Assembly (NCBI GenBank): GCA_037576195.1
Contig: CM075101.1
Coordinates: forward strand, 12,586,001-12,650,000
DNA from: Phytoseiulus persimilis
Taxonomy: Eukaryota > Arthropoda > Arachnida > Mesostigmata > Phytoseiidae
DNA: 64,000 nucleotides
Direction of reading: 5' to 3'
The notes beneath the pieces were generated by a model. The model was not told the DNA's origin. It searched no databases and saw only the letters and a list, made by a program, of their open reading frames with translations. Shown one piece after another: positions 50,077 through 60,604 of the stretch. Made by a program: the position numbers and the translations under genes. The number at the start of each line of letters is the position of its first letter. Positions within the stretch are counted from its first letter, which is position 1.

Positions 50077-50460
50077 ATGGATGAAGCGGCAGCCCTTGTC
50101 CGCCGAAGCATCCATTTGCATGCGTTAAGGATAGCGTCACTCAGTACCACGTATATGGGCCTCTTGCAGCGTTTGAATAGCCAGACTAGACGGGTTCAGC
50201 GACTCCGTGGACAATTCGAAGACAAATTCAAACTTGAGATGGGCCACAAATCCAAGCTGAGCATCCAAACCCCTGTCTCGTCGGCCGGCCGATCGCCCAG
50301 TCGAATCCGGAACGAATGCATTCCCATAGGTGGACCGTCGGAAGACGGATTGTTGTCAACTCTGCCGTCAGCAGTGCTGATAACGACGGCGTGTGCTCTG
50401 GCGGTGTGGAAAGGCGCACCTAAAAGACGGCGAGGTTCCGCTTCCCCTGTCATCGGTTGA
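50077..50460 (+). CDS. ORF of 127 codons, basic amphipathic N-terminal half, unrecognised
   Basis: The frame starts at ATG (gcagctATGGAT) and runs to a TGA. Residues 5-60 are rich in Arg, Leu and Gln and would form amphipathic helices (for example RRVQRLRGQFEDKFKLE). A hydrophobic stretch (AVLITTACALAVW) lies at about residues 98-111. An antisense ORF of similar length overlaps it (49827-50150), so composition alone does not decide the strand. No family recognised. Confidence 0.15.
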   Translation: MDEAAALVRRSIHLHALRIASLSTTYMGLLQRLNSQTRRVQRLRGQFEDKFKLEMGHKSKLSIQTPVSSAGRSPSRIRNECIPIGGPSEDGLLSTLPSAVLITTACALAVWKGAPKRRRGSASPVIG

Positions 50461-51490
50461 GTTTGAAAGAATCGTTCAATGGAGCCGAGTCAAAATGCTC
50501 TTGAATGGCAAACTCGAAACAAGCGGGTGTCAGCCTTTCAGTTCGGGATGAACCCCGTGTGATCTGTGAGCCCTTGAGAGAGTCTTCGGACTTCATAAAG
50601 GACGAGGTGGAGTCTTGATCCCCTGCATGCTGGTCTTGCGCATCTCTACGATGAATTCAAAGGACGCCAATGGAGCGTCGACGGCGCGTGACTTCTTCCG
50701 CCTCTAGTTTTTCATGGGCCGTATCCATTTTTTTCCCCTACAACGCTGGCGTATCCGATTCCTCTGCGCCTCCCTCCGAGCTCTGATGGAAACGTCGACC
50801 ACTACAGTACTTTCCGGCAAGTTGCTTCGGAACAAAGAACGACCGCGTGCGCTATGTCTTCCGATTATCCATCTATGACCAGGGCAGAAATAACGGTCCA
50901 AGGAGAACTCCGAGAACAACGCAAAGTTTTTTTAATACGGATAATGATCGTTTCATGAGTGGAGTCGGAGCGCACTATGGATGATGTATTGCTTCGGACA
51001 CCGCCGAGCTAAGTCGTTCCGCGAACTGCCCGGAGTGGTCCCCGACGTAGGAGTGGAAGCGATAAATGTAAACTGGTTTTTGATGCATCGCGTTCGTTTC
51101 CCTCGACTTACTCGCTCGTTCGTGCAGCGGCTGACTTCCTGGGTGATCCCTTGACGGTATCGCCCTACCCTGCCACAGTTCCATCTATTCCCACTCATCC
51201 ATCCATCACTAGTGGTCACCCAGGCAGCAAATGCTATTGGTCAACTTGTTCTTGGTCTGCCTCACTGCCACTCCTCGATATCGGGAAGTGGTCCTTTGAA
51301 GGCGGTCAGAGCCTTCAAGCTGCAACGACAAGTCACTCGAGCCGGACTTTCTTGAGCCGTAGCCGATATAGTATGAAGTTTTGGGGAAATTTCTGAGGAG
51401 CAGATCGGATGATGGTGTCGACGCAGGTCGAGGCAGTTGAATACACAGAGAACGAGTGATCAAATGAAGTGCTCCCAGGCTCTAATGACA
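50461..51490. other. Stretch without supported features
   Basis: Only ORFs below 90 codons on the - strand and no recognisable exon. If the - strand exon at 51492-51558 is real, its 3' UTR would lie here, but I find no AATAAA close to it. Confidence 0.4.
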
Positions 51491-51491
51491 T

Positions 51492-51558
51492 TCAAATGCG
51501 AACTTCGCTGAGCTTGTCGCGGGTTCTCTCTTCGCGAGCCTTGGCGGCAGCTTCCTTG
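51492..51558 (-). CDS. Possible short terminal exon encoding a charged helix
   Basis: Read on the - strand, a branch-like ctaac followed by ctttaag precedes a frame coding KEAAAKAREERTRDKLSEVRI and a TGA. The codons used (AAG, CTC, CGC, GAG, GCC) resemble those of FABP exon 2. The peptide is an Ala/Glu/Lys/Arg-rich amphipathic or coiled-coil helix, common at the C-terminus of small proteins. I could not identify the upstream exon: several frames in 51720-51880 could join it. Family unknown; no AATAAA is seen within about 250 bases downstream. Confidence 0.25.
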
Positions 51559-52511
51559 CTTAAAGAGTGTTCCGGGGTTAGTGAGCGACCCTATTTGCCG
51601 ACGGATAACCTCATTACAGAGGCCGCAAGGGAGTTCTTCCGCGGCTAACCGAGCAAACACAAAAAAGCTGAACAAACATGATCGCGACCCAAAAACCTGG
51701 GAGTCCAGGAATAAACGCGCGGGAGTGTTCTCGAACATGATATGCATCGGGAGAGGTTCGTCGTAGCGCCGACATGCCCGCTCGCGATAGAAGGAGTGTG
51801 TCGCGGGATAAGAGCGACTGGCGCTCGTGGAAGTGTTCACTTCCGGGAACCTCGCGAATTCCCGCACTCCGGCCACCGTACCGGATCCTGGGAATGGCAG
51901 GCATTGAGACTGATGAGATTGTTCGGACCGTATGGACTCAGTCTCAATTGTCGCTTGGGTTTTTGGACTAGCTCCGAGCCGGAGTACCTGAACTCGGTAG
52001 GAAACGACGCGTGTTCCGACCGACCGAATTTCACGGCTTTGATAGATTGTCCACTACCTATTCCCAGAACTCACAGCGAACGACCCGCGCATCCAGTGGA
52101 GTATAACTGATACGGCCGCTTGAGGTCCGCATGCACGCTGTGCTCCGTGGGAGCTTGAACTCACTCGTGCATGATCCTGCCGTCGCTGACCGCTGCATGT
52201 TTCCATGCTCCTGTGCTCCACCGGGCGGAGTCGGCCACCTCACTTTTTCGACGACACAAGTTAGCACTAATTGCGGTTCTTACTCGACTCGGGCTAGCCA
52301 AAGGCCCTGCCCGCTTGATGGCTTCTTAGCTGAGGGGAGGGAATGTAGCAGACCCTGTTAAGCCAGTGACGGACCGTGAGCAAGGGGGAGACGGGACAAT
52401 GCGCTCAAGTCGGCATTTTCTGAGGGACGGCGTTTCGGAACATTGCATCCGAGTTCTGAGGGTCGGAGCCTGGCAATTAGCCGGGAAGAACTTGAGGGAG
52501 AGGGTCTTGCT

Positions 52512-52685
52512 TCATTGCGGCAGGGAAAAGTCGGATTTCGTCTCGCGAACCACCAGCTCAAGGTCCTCAAGGAGCGACACTTCGGCATCGCCCGCGACAG
52601 CGCGAGCCAGCGGTGAAAGGGTGGGACAAGAAATCTCGCTGACATCCCTACTGCATTCAAGGTTATCGATTGAGCAAGGTTCATC
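52512..52685 (-). CDS. Coding-like 57-residue terminal reading frame, unrecognised
   Basis: The - strand is open for 57 codons to a TGA, with no ATG, as expected for an internal or last exon. The codons are GC-ending and the peptide is acidic and Leu-rich (LLEDLELVV near the end). Candidate acceptors are tatag before GATGAA and gcagtag before GATGTC; a branch-like cgataac lies about 20 bases upstream of the latter. With the second acceptor the frame joins in phase to the CBM14-like exon at 52855-53009 if that exon is cut at ggtgcga. I do not recognise a family, and no poly(A) signal is obvious downstream. Confidence 0.22.
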   Translation of the reverse strand, partial: DEPCSIDNLECSRDVSEISCPTLSPLARAVAGDAEVSLLEDLELVVRETKSDFSLPQ

Positions 52686-52854
52686 CTATACAATTTCTTC
52701 CCCCCCCCCTCAACATCCCTGGTTATTCGCGGCGGGGCTTACTGGCCCGTGGCGCGGAAGTTGAGTGCGAAAGGTCGGTCGGGCTTCAGGATCACTAGAG
52801 ATCCACTCCGGAAATCCATTCCGGGAGGACGAGTGGACTCGGTGCGCTGAAGCT

Positions 52855-53009
52855 TCAGAGGGCGGAATCGCACCCAAGGCCACGCTCCAGCTTTCCGTCA
52901 GGACAAACGTGCTCGAAATGACTGTTGTGCCACATGCAAATCTGCACGTGTTTGTTTGGATGAGTTATTCGATCCTCCCACGGCAGGGCCGAGAACTCCA
53001 CCGGATCAT
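52855..53009 (-). CDS. Possible exon with a chitin-binding Peritrophin-A (CBM14)-like core
   Basis: On the - strand this frame reads 50 residues from a possible splice acceptor (gaacgacag at 53010) to a TGA. It has three Cys (residues 24, 35, 46) in a context typical of CBM14 domains: HP before the first Cys, a polar stretch, then CPDG, then a Cys followed by Asp. The Cys spacings (10 and 10) are close to the family's usual 9-11 and 12, but slightly short. CBM14 domains bind chitin in cuticle and gut lining. The expected signal peptide and further Cys residues would have to lie on other exons; I could not place them. A donor-like gtgcga at the third Cys could link this piece to the downstream exon at 52512. 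It may be a chance match or a decayed copy. Confidence 0.3.
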
Positions 53010-55680
53010 CTGTCGTTCATCTAGGTCCATAGGCTCCTACTGAGGATCCTGAGTTCGTGTTTGAGATCGGAAGGAACACTCCACCTTCCTTGGTGCAGCG
53101 GAGGAGCGGCGAATGCGGCAAGGGCACACGGCGCCCACAAGGCTCTGCGTCGTTGCCGGATCGCGGCCGAAACCACCACGAATCTCTACGTGCGCTCCTC
53201 TCGCGTGATCGAGTGATTTCTATTACAATCGAACCGCTGATACCAGCGAACCTCTGACACCAACTTTGCTGGCTGCGCGGATTAGTTGGTTTTTGTGCAC
53301 ATGGTGGATAGAATCAATGATACAGACATCGATCACGAATCCACGATAGGCGGTATCGTGGTCGTCCAGCGAAGCCTCGGTCGCGGTCTCGGAGCCGACG
53401 TGGGCGATTCCGCGTGAGGGAGACTTCTGTCGCCGGACGGCGAGTCCTCCAATTATTTATACAGAAGGAGTTCGGCCGGTGTTGTTCCCGGTGAGGAGGA
53501 TCACCTCGGGGCAAGAAGAGGCAACCGCGGCAGCCGCTGCCCCAAGTCGCGTTCATCCACCGCTCCAAAAACTCTCAGAACACCTGGAACTGTGGACCTG
53601 TTCCGTCCAATCGGAGGAGGCACCCGTCTGGAGATTAGAATTTCCAACTTCTCTAAATTCACCGCCTGCTTCCCGCTGCGGCCGACCGGTTCAGAGAAAC
53701 TCCGAATCCGAGTTCAGATAAGTCCATGCTAAGCGCAACCGCCGGCGGAGTTCCATAGCAACATGCAAATTGAAGGGATTGGGCGCGAGAATTGTCAGGC
53801 CGCCCCGGAGGAACTGAGTTGGTAGGGCGTGCTCGCCAGGCTCTGTCGGTCTCTCTCATCTAAACGCGTGGTACGTTCGTGTCGCCATGTTGACTACTCC
53901 CTAACGTCGTTGTCGCAAATCTTACGCCTCCCGTTGCTCTGACTCCTCTGTGATCTTGCTGCGAGTCGTTTCTTGTCCACCGGGGAAGAAGCTGACCAGC
54001 ACGGTTCCTCCGTGGGCAATTAGTGCATCGGGGAAGTAGTAGTCAGCACGGGAGGGAGGAGGACGGCGGCCTGCCGAAGCGGGTCAGTAAACGACGGGAG
54101 CTGGGTCGGGAAGACGACGAGGAGTGTCACGGCAGCAGGGGAGCAAAGAATTCCTCTGAATCTGTTGCAACTAAAACATTGATCGAGGAAGTTACACTGT
54201 TCCCGCCGTCAGCCATTCCACGTCTTCACACATGCGCCCATGGGGCCCAGTAACAGTTAGTTTTGGGCCATCGACGAACGAACGAACGACTCCCTTATCT
54301 CCCAATAACAAATGGCCTTGGTTCGGCCATCTTGAGTTTCCAGGACAGGGCGTTTGAAAAATGTCTGGAAAAGGAATTCTTCCTTCCCAGAACAAAGATC
54401 TCAGCGTCGTTGTTGTTGTCACGTACAGCAACAGTTTATTCCGCTTGAACAATTCGAAAACGATTTCATGCTTGTCCTTCGGTCCGGCCTCCCACAGTTC
54501 AAAAGTTCATTGCACCGTTCATTTATGGACGCATTTGTCAGACGTCGACCGTATCTGTCTGAGGGGACTCTCCTCACGCTTTTCAGATTCGGCCAGACTC
54601 GTGACAGAAACTGGGCGGAAGGTCATCGCGCCGAATTCGAGGTCAGGAGTCAGTGTCGGCAGTGGGCGTGATTGACAAGCGGCTTCTGTTGAGAGTTTCC
54701 GGCGACGACTGAACTCGGAAAACGGATTCGTCTTTCGCTATCCGGACGAACTGTGGACTTCACGATTTGGACACATGGCGCCGGTCACGGTCGCGCGTCT
54801 CGGGGCTTTGATCAGTGTTCTCGAAGTGTCAATCACCCCGGACACCTTCTTCGAGAGTGACCGCTGAGTTGATGGGCGAGGTCGGGCACACGAAGCCAGA
54901 GCGTGGGCCCGAGCTCATCTAGATCCAGTCGAACGAGAATAGCCAGGGTTGGCCTTGGACTTCAGACGTGTCGATCACGGTTCTTGTTTCAGGCTAGGCC
55001 GCTCCCGGAGGAGTTGCACACTTCTTCTCTCGCTGGTCGATGAGCATTTACAGCCTTCAGATCAGATTGCTCCGGACGGGTATCCTTCCACCGCTACTGC
55101 TGCTGATGATGATCATCTCGCCAGCAGGCACGCAACGTATGAAGCTATGATTAGACTCTGTATTGAGGCAGAGCGGTCATCCCGTTCGTCCGAAGTGGAT
55201 TAAGAAGTTGGCGTGGCCGTACCCCCTCCTCAATCGGCCGGCTGGACGATTGAGCGGTCGTATGTCTTGTGGCCGTAAAACTACCTCAGGAATGAGCGCC
55301 ATTTCGTGCGATGACTGTCTGCCTGAAAGCACGCAGGGGAGGTCGTCGCACTCGGGGCCCTCGAGAAACGCCCCCAGTTTGGGGGTTTGTTGCGAAAGGA
55401 GCGATTTCGACTCAGCTCAAATCGTTTCGCCACGATCATTCCCAGCAGGAACCGCGGCCTGTCCGGCTGAGCCGTCAGGCAGAAAAAAAAACAACAACGA
55501 AGAACCCACGTTTGACTACTGTGAGACAGACGAATCGTTTCCCGACATTGAGAGACCCGAGTTCCCATCTCCGGCCGAAGTCCCCGAGTAGAGGAGATAC
55601 AGAAATCTCTAGGGAGGTGCATGATACGCTTGTCCCACTTCCCATCTTCTTTTGTGTCTCCTTTCCCACTTCCTCCGAGC
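53010..55680. other. Stretch without a supported gene; possible upstream exons of the CBM14-like gene
   Basis: If the - strand CBM14-like exon is real, its signal-peptide exon should lie here. One - strand frame near 53050-53205 contains a hydrophobic run (ALWAPCALAAFAAPLL) but starts with no ATG. Nothing else is convincing. Confidence 0.3.
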
Positions 55681-55681
55681 A

Positions 55682-55699
55682 CCCCCCCCCCCCCCCCCC
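55682..55699. repeat. Homopolymer C18
   Basis: Eighteen consecutive C between ctccgagca and ttcactcc. A shorter C10 run lies 3 kb upstream at 52700-52709. Confidence 0.95.
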
Positions 55700-55809
55700 T
55701 TCACTCCCCGAACTTCCGGGCGAACTTCCCTGCCGAGCTCGCGTTCTGACTAATAGATAACGAGTTCGATTAACACATCAGGGGCGTACGCTCCTCCGGA
55801 GGGATGTTA

Positions 55810-56361
55810 TTACCCAGCCGTGGGAGGTTCTCGTTGTCTGAGTACGGCTTGCTCGGGAAGTCCCGAGCAATGAGAAATCCATGAGGCGATTCGGTCGCAG
55901 GGGCCAGAACAGCAGAGTGGGAGTGACGAGCAGCGACGCAGCATAACGAACGGTCTTGACACGAAAGGAGCCACATGTGGAACGGCGGCGGCCGCGGTCG
56001 CCGCATTCTGTGCTCTCTTTCTGCCGCCGGGCCAGGAATGTGGGCAATGGGATGCATGAATAGGGCTCGTCTCTTGTTCCATATTTCCGGTATGCAATCC
56101 TTTTAGCAGTTCAGTCAGCCATCCTTTGTTTCGCCCATTAGGCAGAGGATAGATCGAACGCGCGCGCGCTAATAGACCGCATACTTCGCGGTTAGCCAAG
56201 CAAAGTCGATGCGGCTCAGGAACGACGCTCTGATAGGAACTCCGAGACGCAGATACAGTCGATAAGCCGCGGCAGTCTCGACCATTGAGCCCTGGCTCGA
56301 TCCCTCCGCCGTTCCCCGAGCGCAGGAGGTCGCGCACGATTGTCCACACATCGTGGAACAC
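55810..56361 (-). CDS. Longest ORF outside the CpG-dense blocks (about 183 codons), unrecognised
   Basis: The - strand frame is open from a TAG near 56373 to a TAA at 55810. The first part (SEDVFHDVWTIVRDLLRSG) looks helical and coding-like. Later it passes through a GCC-repeat-derived Ala run and a Cys-rich stretch. There is no ATG near the beginning, so if real it is an exon; gaactag before TTCTCTGAG is a weak acceptor. No domain recognised; chance remains likely. Confidence 0.12.
   Translation of the reverse strand: MFHDVWTIVRDLLRSGNGGGIEPGLNGRDCRGLSTVSASRSSYQSVVPEPHRLCLANREVCGLLARARSIYPLPNGRNKGWLTELLKGLHTGNMEQETSPIHASHCPHSWPGGRKRAQNAATAAAAVPHVAPFVSRPFVMLRRCSSLPLCCSGPCDRIASWISHCSGLPEQAVLRQREPPTAG
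55849..55870. repeat. 22-base palindrome (10-bp arms, 2-base centre)
   Basis: ttgctcggga (55849-55858) and tcccgagcaa (55861-55870) are exact reverse complements with only ag between them. Confidence 0.9.
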
Positions 56362-56379
56362 ATCCTCAGAGAACTAGTT

Positions 56380-57930
56380 CCATCACTGAATAATAATCCT
56401 CCCCGAATCATCCGGCCCGGGCCCCTCATCCGGCTACCAGAGAGCGGTATTGCGCGCGCAGCATTCAGACCGCCGCCTCGAGATGCCTTTTGGCGTCAAA
56501 AGCCGCGTTCGATCATTCGTGAGCGACTCGTCATCGGTTCTCCCTCTCCAGCCTCTTTGATAGACCTCTCCCGGCTGCTCTCAGGCCCTCGTCCGCCATT
56601 CCCCTGCGCTCCCCCGCTAGCTCCGCAAGAAGGGCTCTTTTGTCTCTGAGTTTGGGCCAGCGGACGGGAGACGGCCGGCCCTCCAGCAAGCCCGGGTCCA
56701 GCGCGCTCGGTCCGATCGAGTCATCGATCACATGCGGAATTTTGTTTCTCTAGGTTCTGCATTGAGCTCTTCTCGCATCGCTGTGGACGAAAGTGCTCCT
56801 AATTACCACAACAAGTGATCGGGCATGGTGGCTCTCCGTCAAGGAAGTGAACCAGTCACCCATAGAAGCAGCTAACGATGGGAAGTCCAGATTCAAGAGG
56901 AGACTCGAGGGGAGATTCTGTTGTAATACTTCTCATCGTGCACTGTTTCACAGTTAACGCATGAGCGGCCCGGGAGAGAGCCCGGTTATTACTCGACGTG
57001 CCCAGCATGAAAACAAGCAACTCCTCGTTTCTTGGGGAGTTCGGTCCGACTTCAGAGGCTCGATCATTAGATTCGCTCAGAACGCCGCTCAGAGCTGAGG
57101 AACCACGTGTCGGGGTTTGGAACACTGCCCAAATGAAGTTTCGCTCGGAAAGCTCTCCCGAATCGCTCTTCCATCGCCGGCTCTATTCACCTGTTGCGCG
57201 ATGGGGCCTCGTACGCGAGCTTGCAGCTCCAGAAGCCGAAGAAACGCCAGCGATCGCTCAGACAGGAATCATTCGCGGTAGAATCCGCAGAAACGATTGC
57301 ACACAACACGTATAACTTCATATGAGCCCCGACCAGCCGAGAGCGCTTGCGTGGCTGGCCCGGAGCTCGAATCACGGGGAGCTTGGGTACATTGAAGTAC
57401 ATTGATTGACCACTCCGTGTGTTGTCACCATAAGATGGAAGAGGCGTATTGTGTATTTGGAACAGACTACAGAATTCACAGACGATGGGCTCCGGTGAGC
57501 AGGCTACGGCACGCCAGACGGCGATTTCAGCAAAGCTTTCTCCTCCCTCCGGCGTCATGTATGCAAAACGTGTGCGCCGCATATCCGCTGGCTTTGCTTG
57601 CTCCCGGCCAGCTGACCGAATAACCTGATCAGACTCGGCGGTCGTTCGGCCACTTGGTCGTGGCTTGGACAGCGCAACAGAGTGATCCGGCTTCCCTCTG
57701 TGTAGGAGAAGATCTCCGGCTCCAGCAGGACGCTGTCCAAATCTTCAATAGTCCCCGGGAGTGTAAGAGAGGAACGGTTCAAAAGAGAATTATTGAGTGA
57801 CAGAACCTCCTCGGATTCCCCGGCAGGGTCTGGCGCTGAATACGGAAGGCGGGAAGAGCTTCATTTTGGGAGACCGCGCTAAAACACCTTAGACGCTCGC
57901 CGGCCGGAGAAAAATGACGAGGGAGTTTTT
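56380..57930. other. Stretch without a supported gene
   Basis: ORFs of 90-131 codons overlap on both strands (56998-57315 +, 57187-57582 -) without known motifs. A short CG repeat lies at 56158-56169 just before this stretch. Confidence 0.4.
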
Positions 57931-57934
57931 TGTG

Positions 57935-58324
57935 TCAAAGACACTGCGTATAGGTCCGTGATTTAGTGCAACGTTGACTGTAATGTAGGCTGTTCGGGAA
58001 TGATCTATGGTGAGCATGTACTTTGCACTCATACACCGAGGCGTGACAAAACCAATTTAAATGAATTGAAACATATGACACCCTCACTAAAAGAGAACAT
58101 TCCAGGACTTTTTCTTGCACCTGAGAAACCTTGCAGGCTCTCCTTCCGTTTCCAGAACGTGTACACGTACGTCGGAAGGACAGCTCTTCCATCGGGGAGC
58201 TTGAAACAGCTTTGAGTGTTCTTCCCAATATTCCAATCGCGGGGCATAGTTCAGGCACGGCGTGTGGGCGAGAATGATCGCGGACCAGATGCACAGACTG
58301 ACGCGGGCTGTTCAGGAATCGCAT
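57935..58324 (-). CDS. Cys-rich ORF of 129 codons, unrecognised
   Basis: On the - strand an ATG at 58324 opens a frame ending at a TGA at 57935. It contains about eight Cys, six of them spread over the C-terminal 80 residues, with a tail RCTKSRTYTQCL. Such density is seen in secreted disulfide-rich proteins, but there is no signal peptide at this ATG and the spacing matches no family I know. A donor-like ctcag|gtgcaa in the middle could end an exon. The + strand frame 58000-58215 is comparably natural, so strand is undecided. Confidence 0.14.
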   Translation of the reverse strand: MRFLNSPRQSVHLVRDHSRPHAVPELCPAIGILGRTLKAVSSSPMEELSFRRTCTRSGNGRRACKVSQVQEKVLECSLLVRVSYVSIHLNWFCHASVYECKVHAHHRSFPNSLHYSQRCTKSRTYTQCL

Positions 58325-58329
58325 CTTCT

Positions 58330-60600
58330 CCGAGCAGTGTCTCCGTGTGACCGATCCCTGTCACGGAACCACGTGTTCCTCGCCGTCGACTTTCCCGAGG
58401 AGCCTTGTCAGCACAACGAGGGTGCGAGCCTCTGGATGATGATAGTCAGCGGCAAGATCGGAGTCTCTTGCTGCCTGGGAACTTGAATTATGCCGTTCTG
58501 AGTGAACCACTGCGATCAGCACCGGCAAACGTTGGGGAAACTACTGCGGATCCAACCGAGCAACATCATCTTTTCCACTACGGGAAGCATGCTTTTCAGA
58601 CCGTTCAGATGTCATGCAGTCTTTCCCAGGAGCGCAGACTCTCGACGCTCATCTGCATCCGGGACCCCAAGTAGTAATCTGGGGAAGGAAGCGTCAGCGT
58701 GATGAGACAGTTCGTCTTTGGGTGTTGCGAACATTTATCGAGACAGGGAGTTGGCTGATGTCAACCAGAGTTGACCAGAACAGCTCCTCCGTGGCGTCGA
58801 GGATGAGGGCAGGAGCAGGGCCCTCCCTCCGGTATGTTTGCCACGAGCTCGGGAAAAACGGAAAGAAATAAGTTTTCGAGAACATTAATGCCGCAAGTCG
58901 TCTGCAAGCCCACCTTTTCGAGAGAAGCCGAGGTGTTGGCTGCCAACTCAGTATTTTATTCGTCCACCCCGCTCGGACTGCGGGCGTGAATTCACCCGGC
59001 CAAACTCCCAGTCTGCTCGAGACCAGCGCGCGGTCGCCAACAGAAATTGCGCGGCGAAGAAAATGCACTGCCTACACTCTCTGGTTCCAGATAGCAGCTG
59101 CGAGCAGTCGCGCGAGCTTCTCATTTTTATGGAGGCATTTTTGCTGGCTGAGCGAATTAATGACTACTGCGTACGTTCGCTCCACGCTTCGAGCCATCGG
59201 AAGGATAGGGATCGCCTTGATCGGAAGTTGCTGCGAGAGGCTTCCTTGAGCGCGAGCTCACGCTAGAGCCCACTGAGCGTCACAGCGCCGTTGACAGCTC
59301 TTTCCGGCTCTTTTTCCCCGGGTCTGCGGACTTTTTCCGTTCTGTTCGCCGAGACCGTCGGGCTGCAGCTTTGTCCGTTCGTGCCCCTGTCACCGAATCG
59401 ACCAACAGCGCACGATCTCGTCAAACTCCACGCTTGCGCAATCACTGATTGTCCAACTTCGCGCTTCGCAACCAGCGGGGGATGGTTGGAGTCTGCGAAA
59501 CCGCTCACAGATCACTCACGTATTGCACCATTCCAGCTACACGAGGTTCGATAGGCGCGTTTCCCAATGCGCGCATGGTTCTAAGCGAGGAGCTCCGGCG
59601 AGCCATCCTCATCCGGTGGAGCTCTCAGTGAATATCGAATATTCATCCAATCTTGATGGCGTCCAAACCCTGGGTTCTCACGGAGCGTCGTCAGTGCCTC
59701 ATATGGCGAAGTCCACGCGAGCGTTCGATTCTCATGCGACGAGAGTCGGGTTCATTACCGCTTGCACCAGGGCTCATAGTAAATGGGGCTCCAAGACCCT
59801 GTCTCATAGAATTCATGAGACGGCAACACCTTGCAGCGTGAGCTCAGCGCAGTAGATGAACTGTGCGATCGTTACCGAGGACTTCTACAACGAGTCAAGA
59901 TACGAACACCTCAAGCTTTTCGGTGAAATTATACCACGAGCTCCGGGAATTTCCTTATCCTAGACGACGTGGATGACTGCGAGGTGTCGCCCCAGTCGAG
60001 ACCTACCCGCAAGTCCGAGCTCTTCATCAATCTCCCGGTGTGCAGCAACGCGAGTTCGCTAGTCCCGACAGCGGGAACAGACTCTCAGAATATTCTTTAG
60101 TTTCCGTTTCGGCGAGGGATCGGAGCCGATTATCCCAGTAAGTCCGACTACTTCCGACAGGGCAACCTCCACTCACCATAGGATGAGGTGATTCTTCGAA
60201 TCATCCTCGGGTGGCTCGGAATTTCTTGAAGCGACACTGCTCAGCCTTCGTGAACGAATTCCAGGCGTTGCTGATGCGCATCGTTCCACGGATATTTCCC
60301 GATGGGATCTTTTGCAAGATGCTGCAATGTAGTTCAAGTTTTCCTTGGAAAGATTCAGCTTCCCGCCGGCGTCATCGAATCCATTGAAACAACTTTCCCG
60401 CGCTCTGCCTTCAAACGCTGCGCGAAACTCGTGTCCCGTCCGTTGCAATGGGACGTGACCGGTCCACGCGAACGAACATCGGATAATGTGGGAAAATCAT
60501 CTACATCTATTCTAAACACCCACCCGAGGGAGGAAGTGACCGCTCGAGATCTCAGACAGGGCCCTCTGGGGAGGGTTGTGACCTCTCCAAGCACTGACCT
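58330..60600. other. Stretch without a supported gene; coding-like fragments at 58.8 and 59.65-60.1 kb
   Basis: A - strand frame at 58761-58946 (around CGINVLENLFLSVFPELVANI) and a + strand frame from 59653 that continues past stops to about 60100 read as natural peptide. Both are broken by stops and match no family I know. They may be remnants of old coding sequence next to the foldback element, or chance. Confidence 0.25.
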
Positions 60601-60604
60601 TGGA

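Noticed and set aside
34275..60000. Second FABP copy in tandem
   Set aside because: No other match to the GNWKL signature or to the RTY end was seen on reading; these genes are often clustered, but only one copy is visible here.
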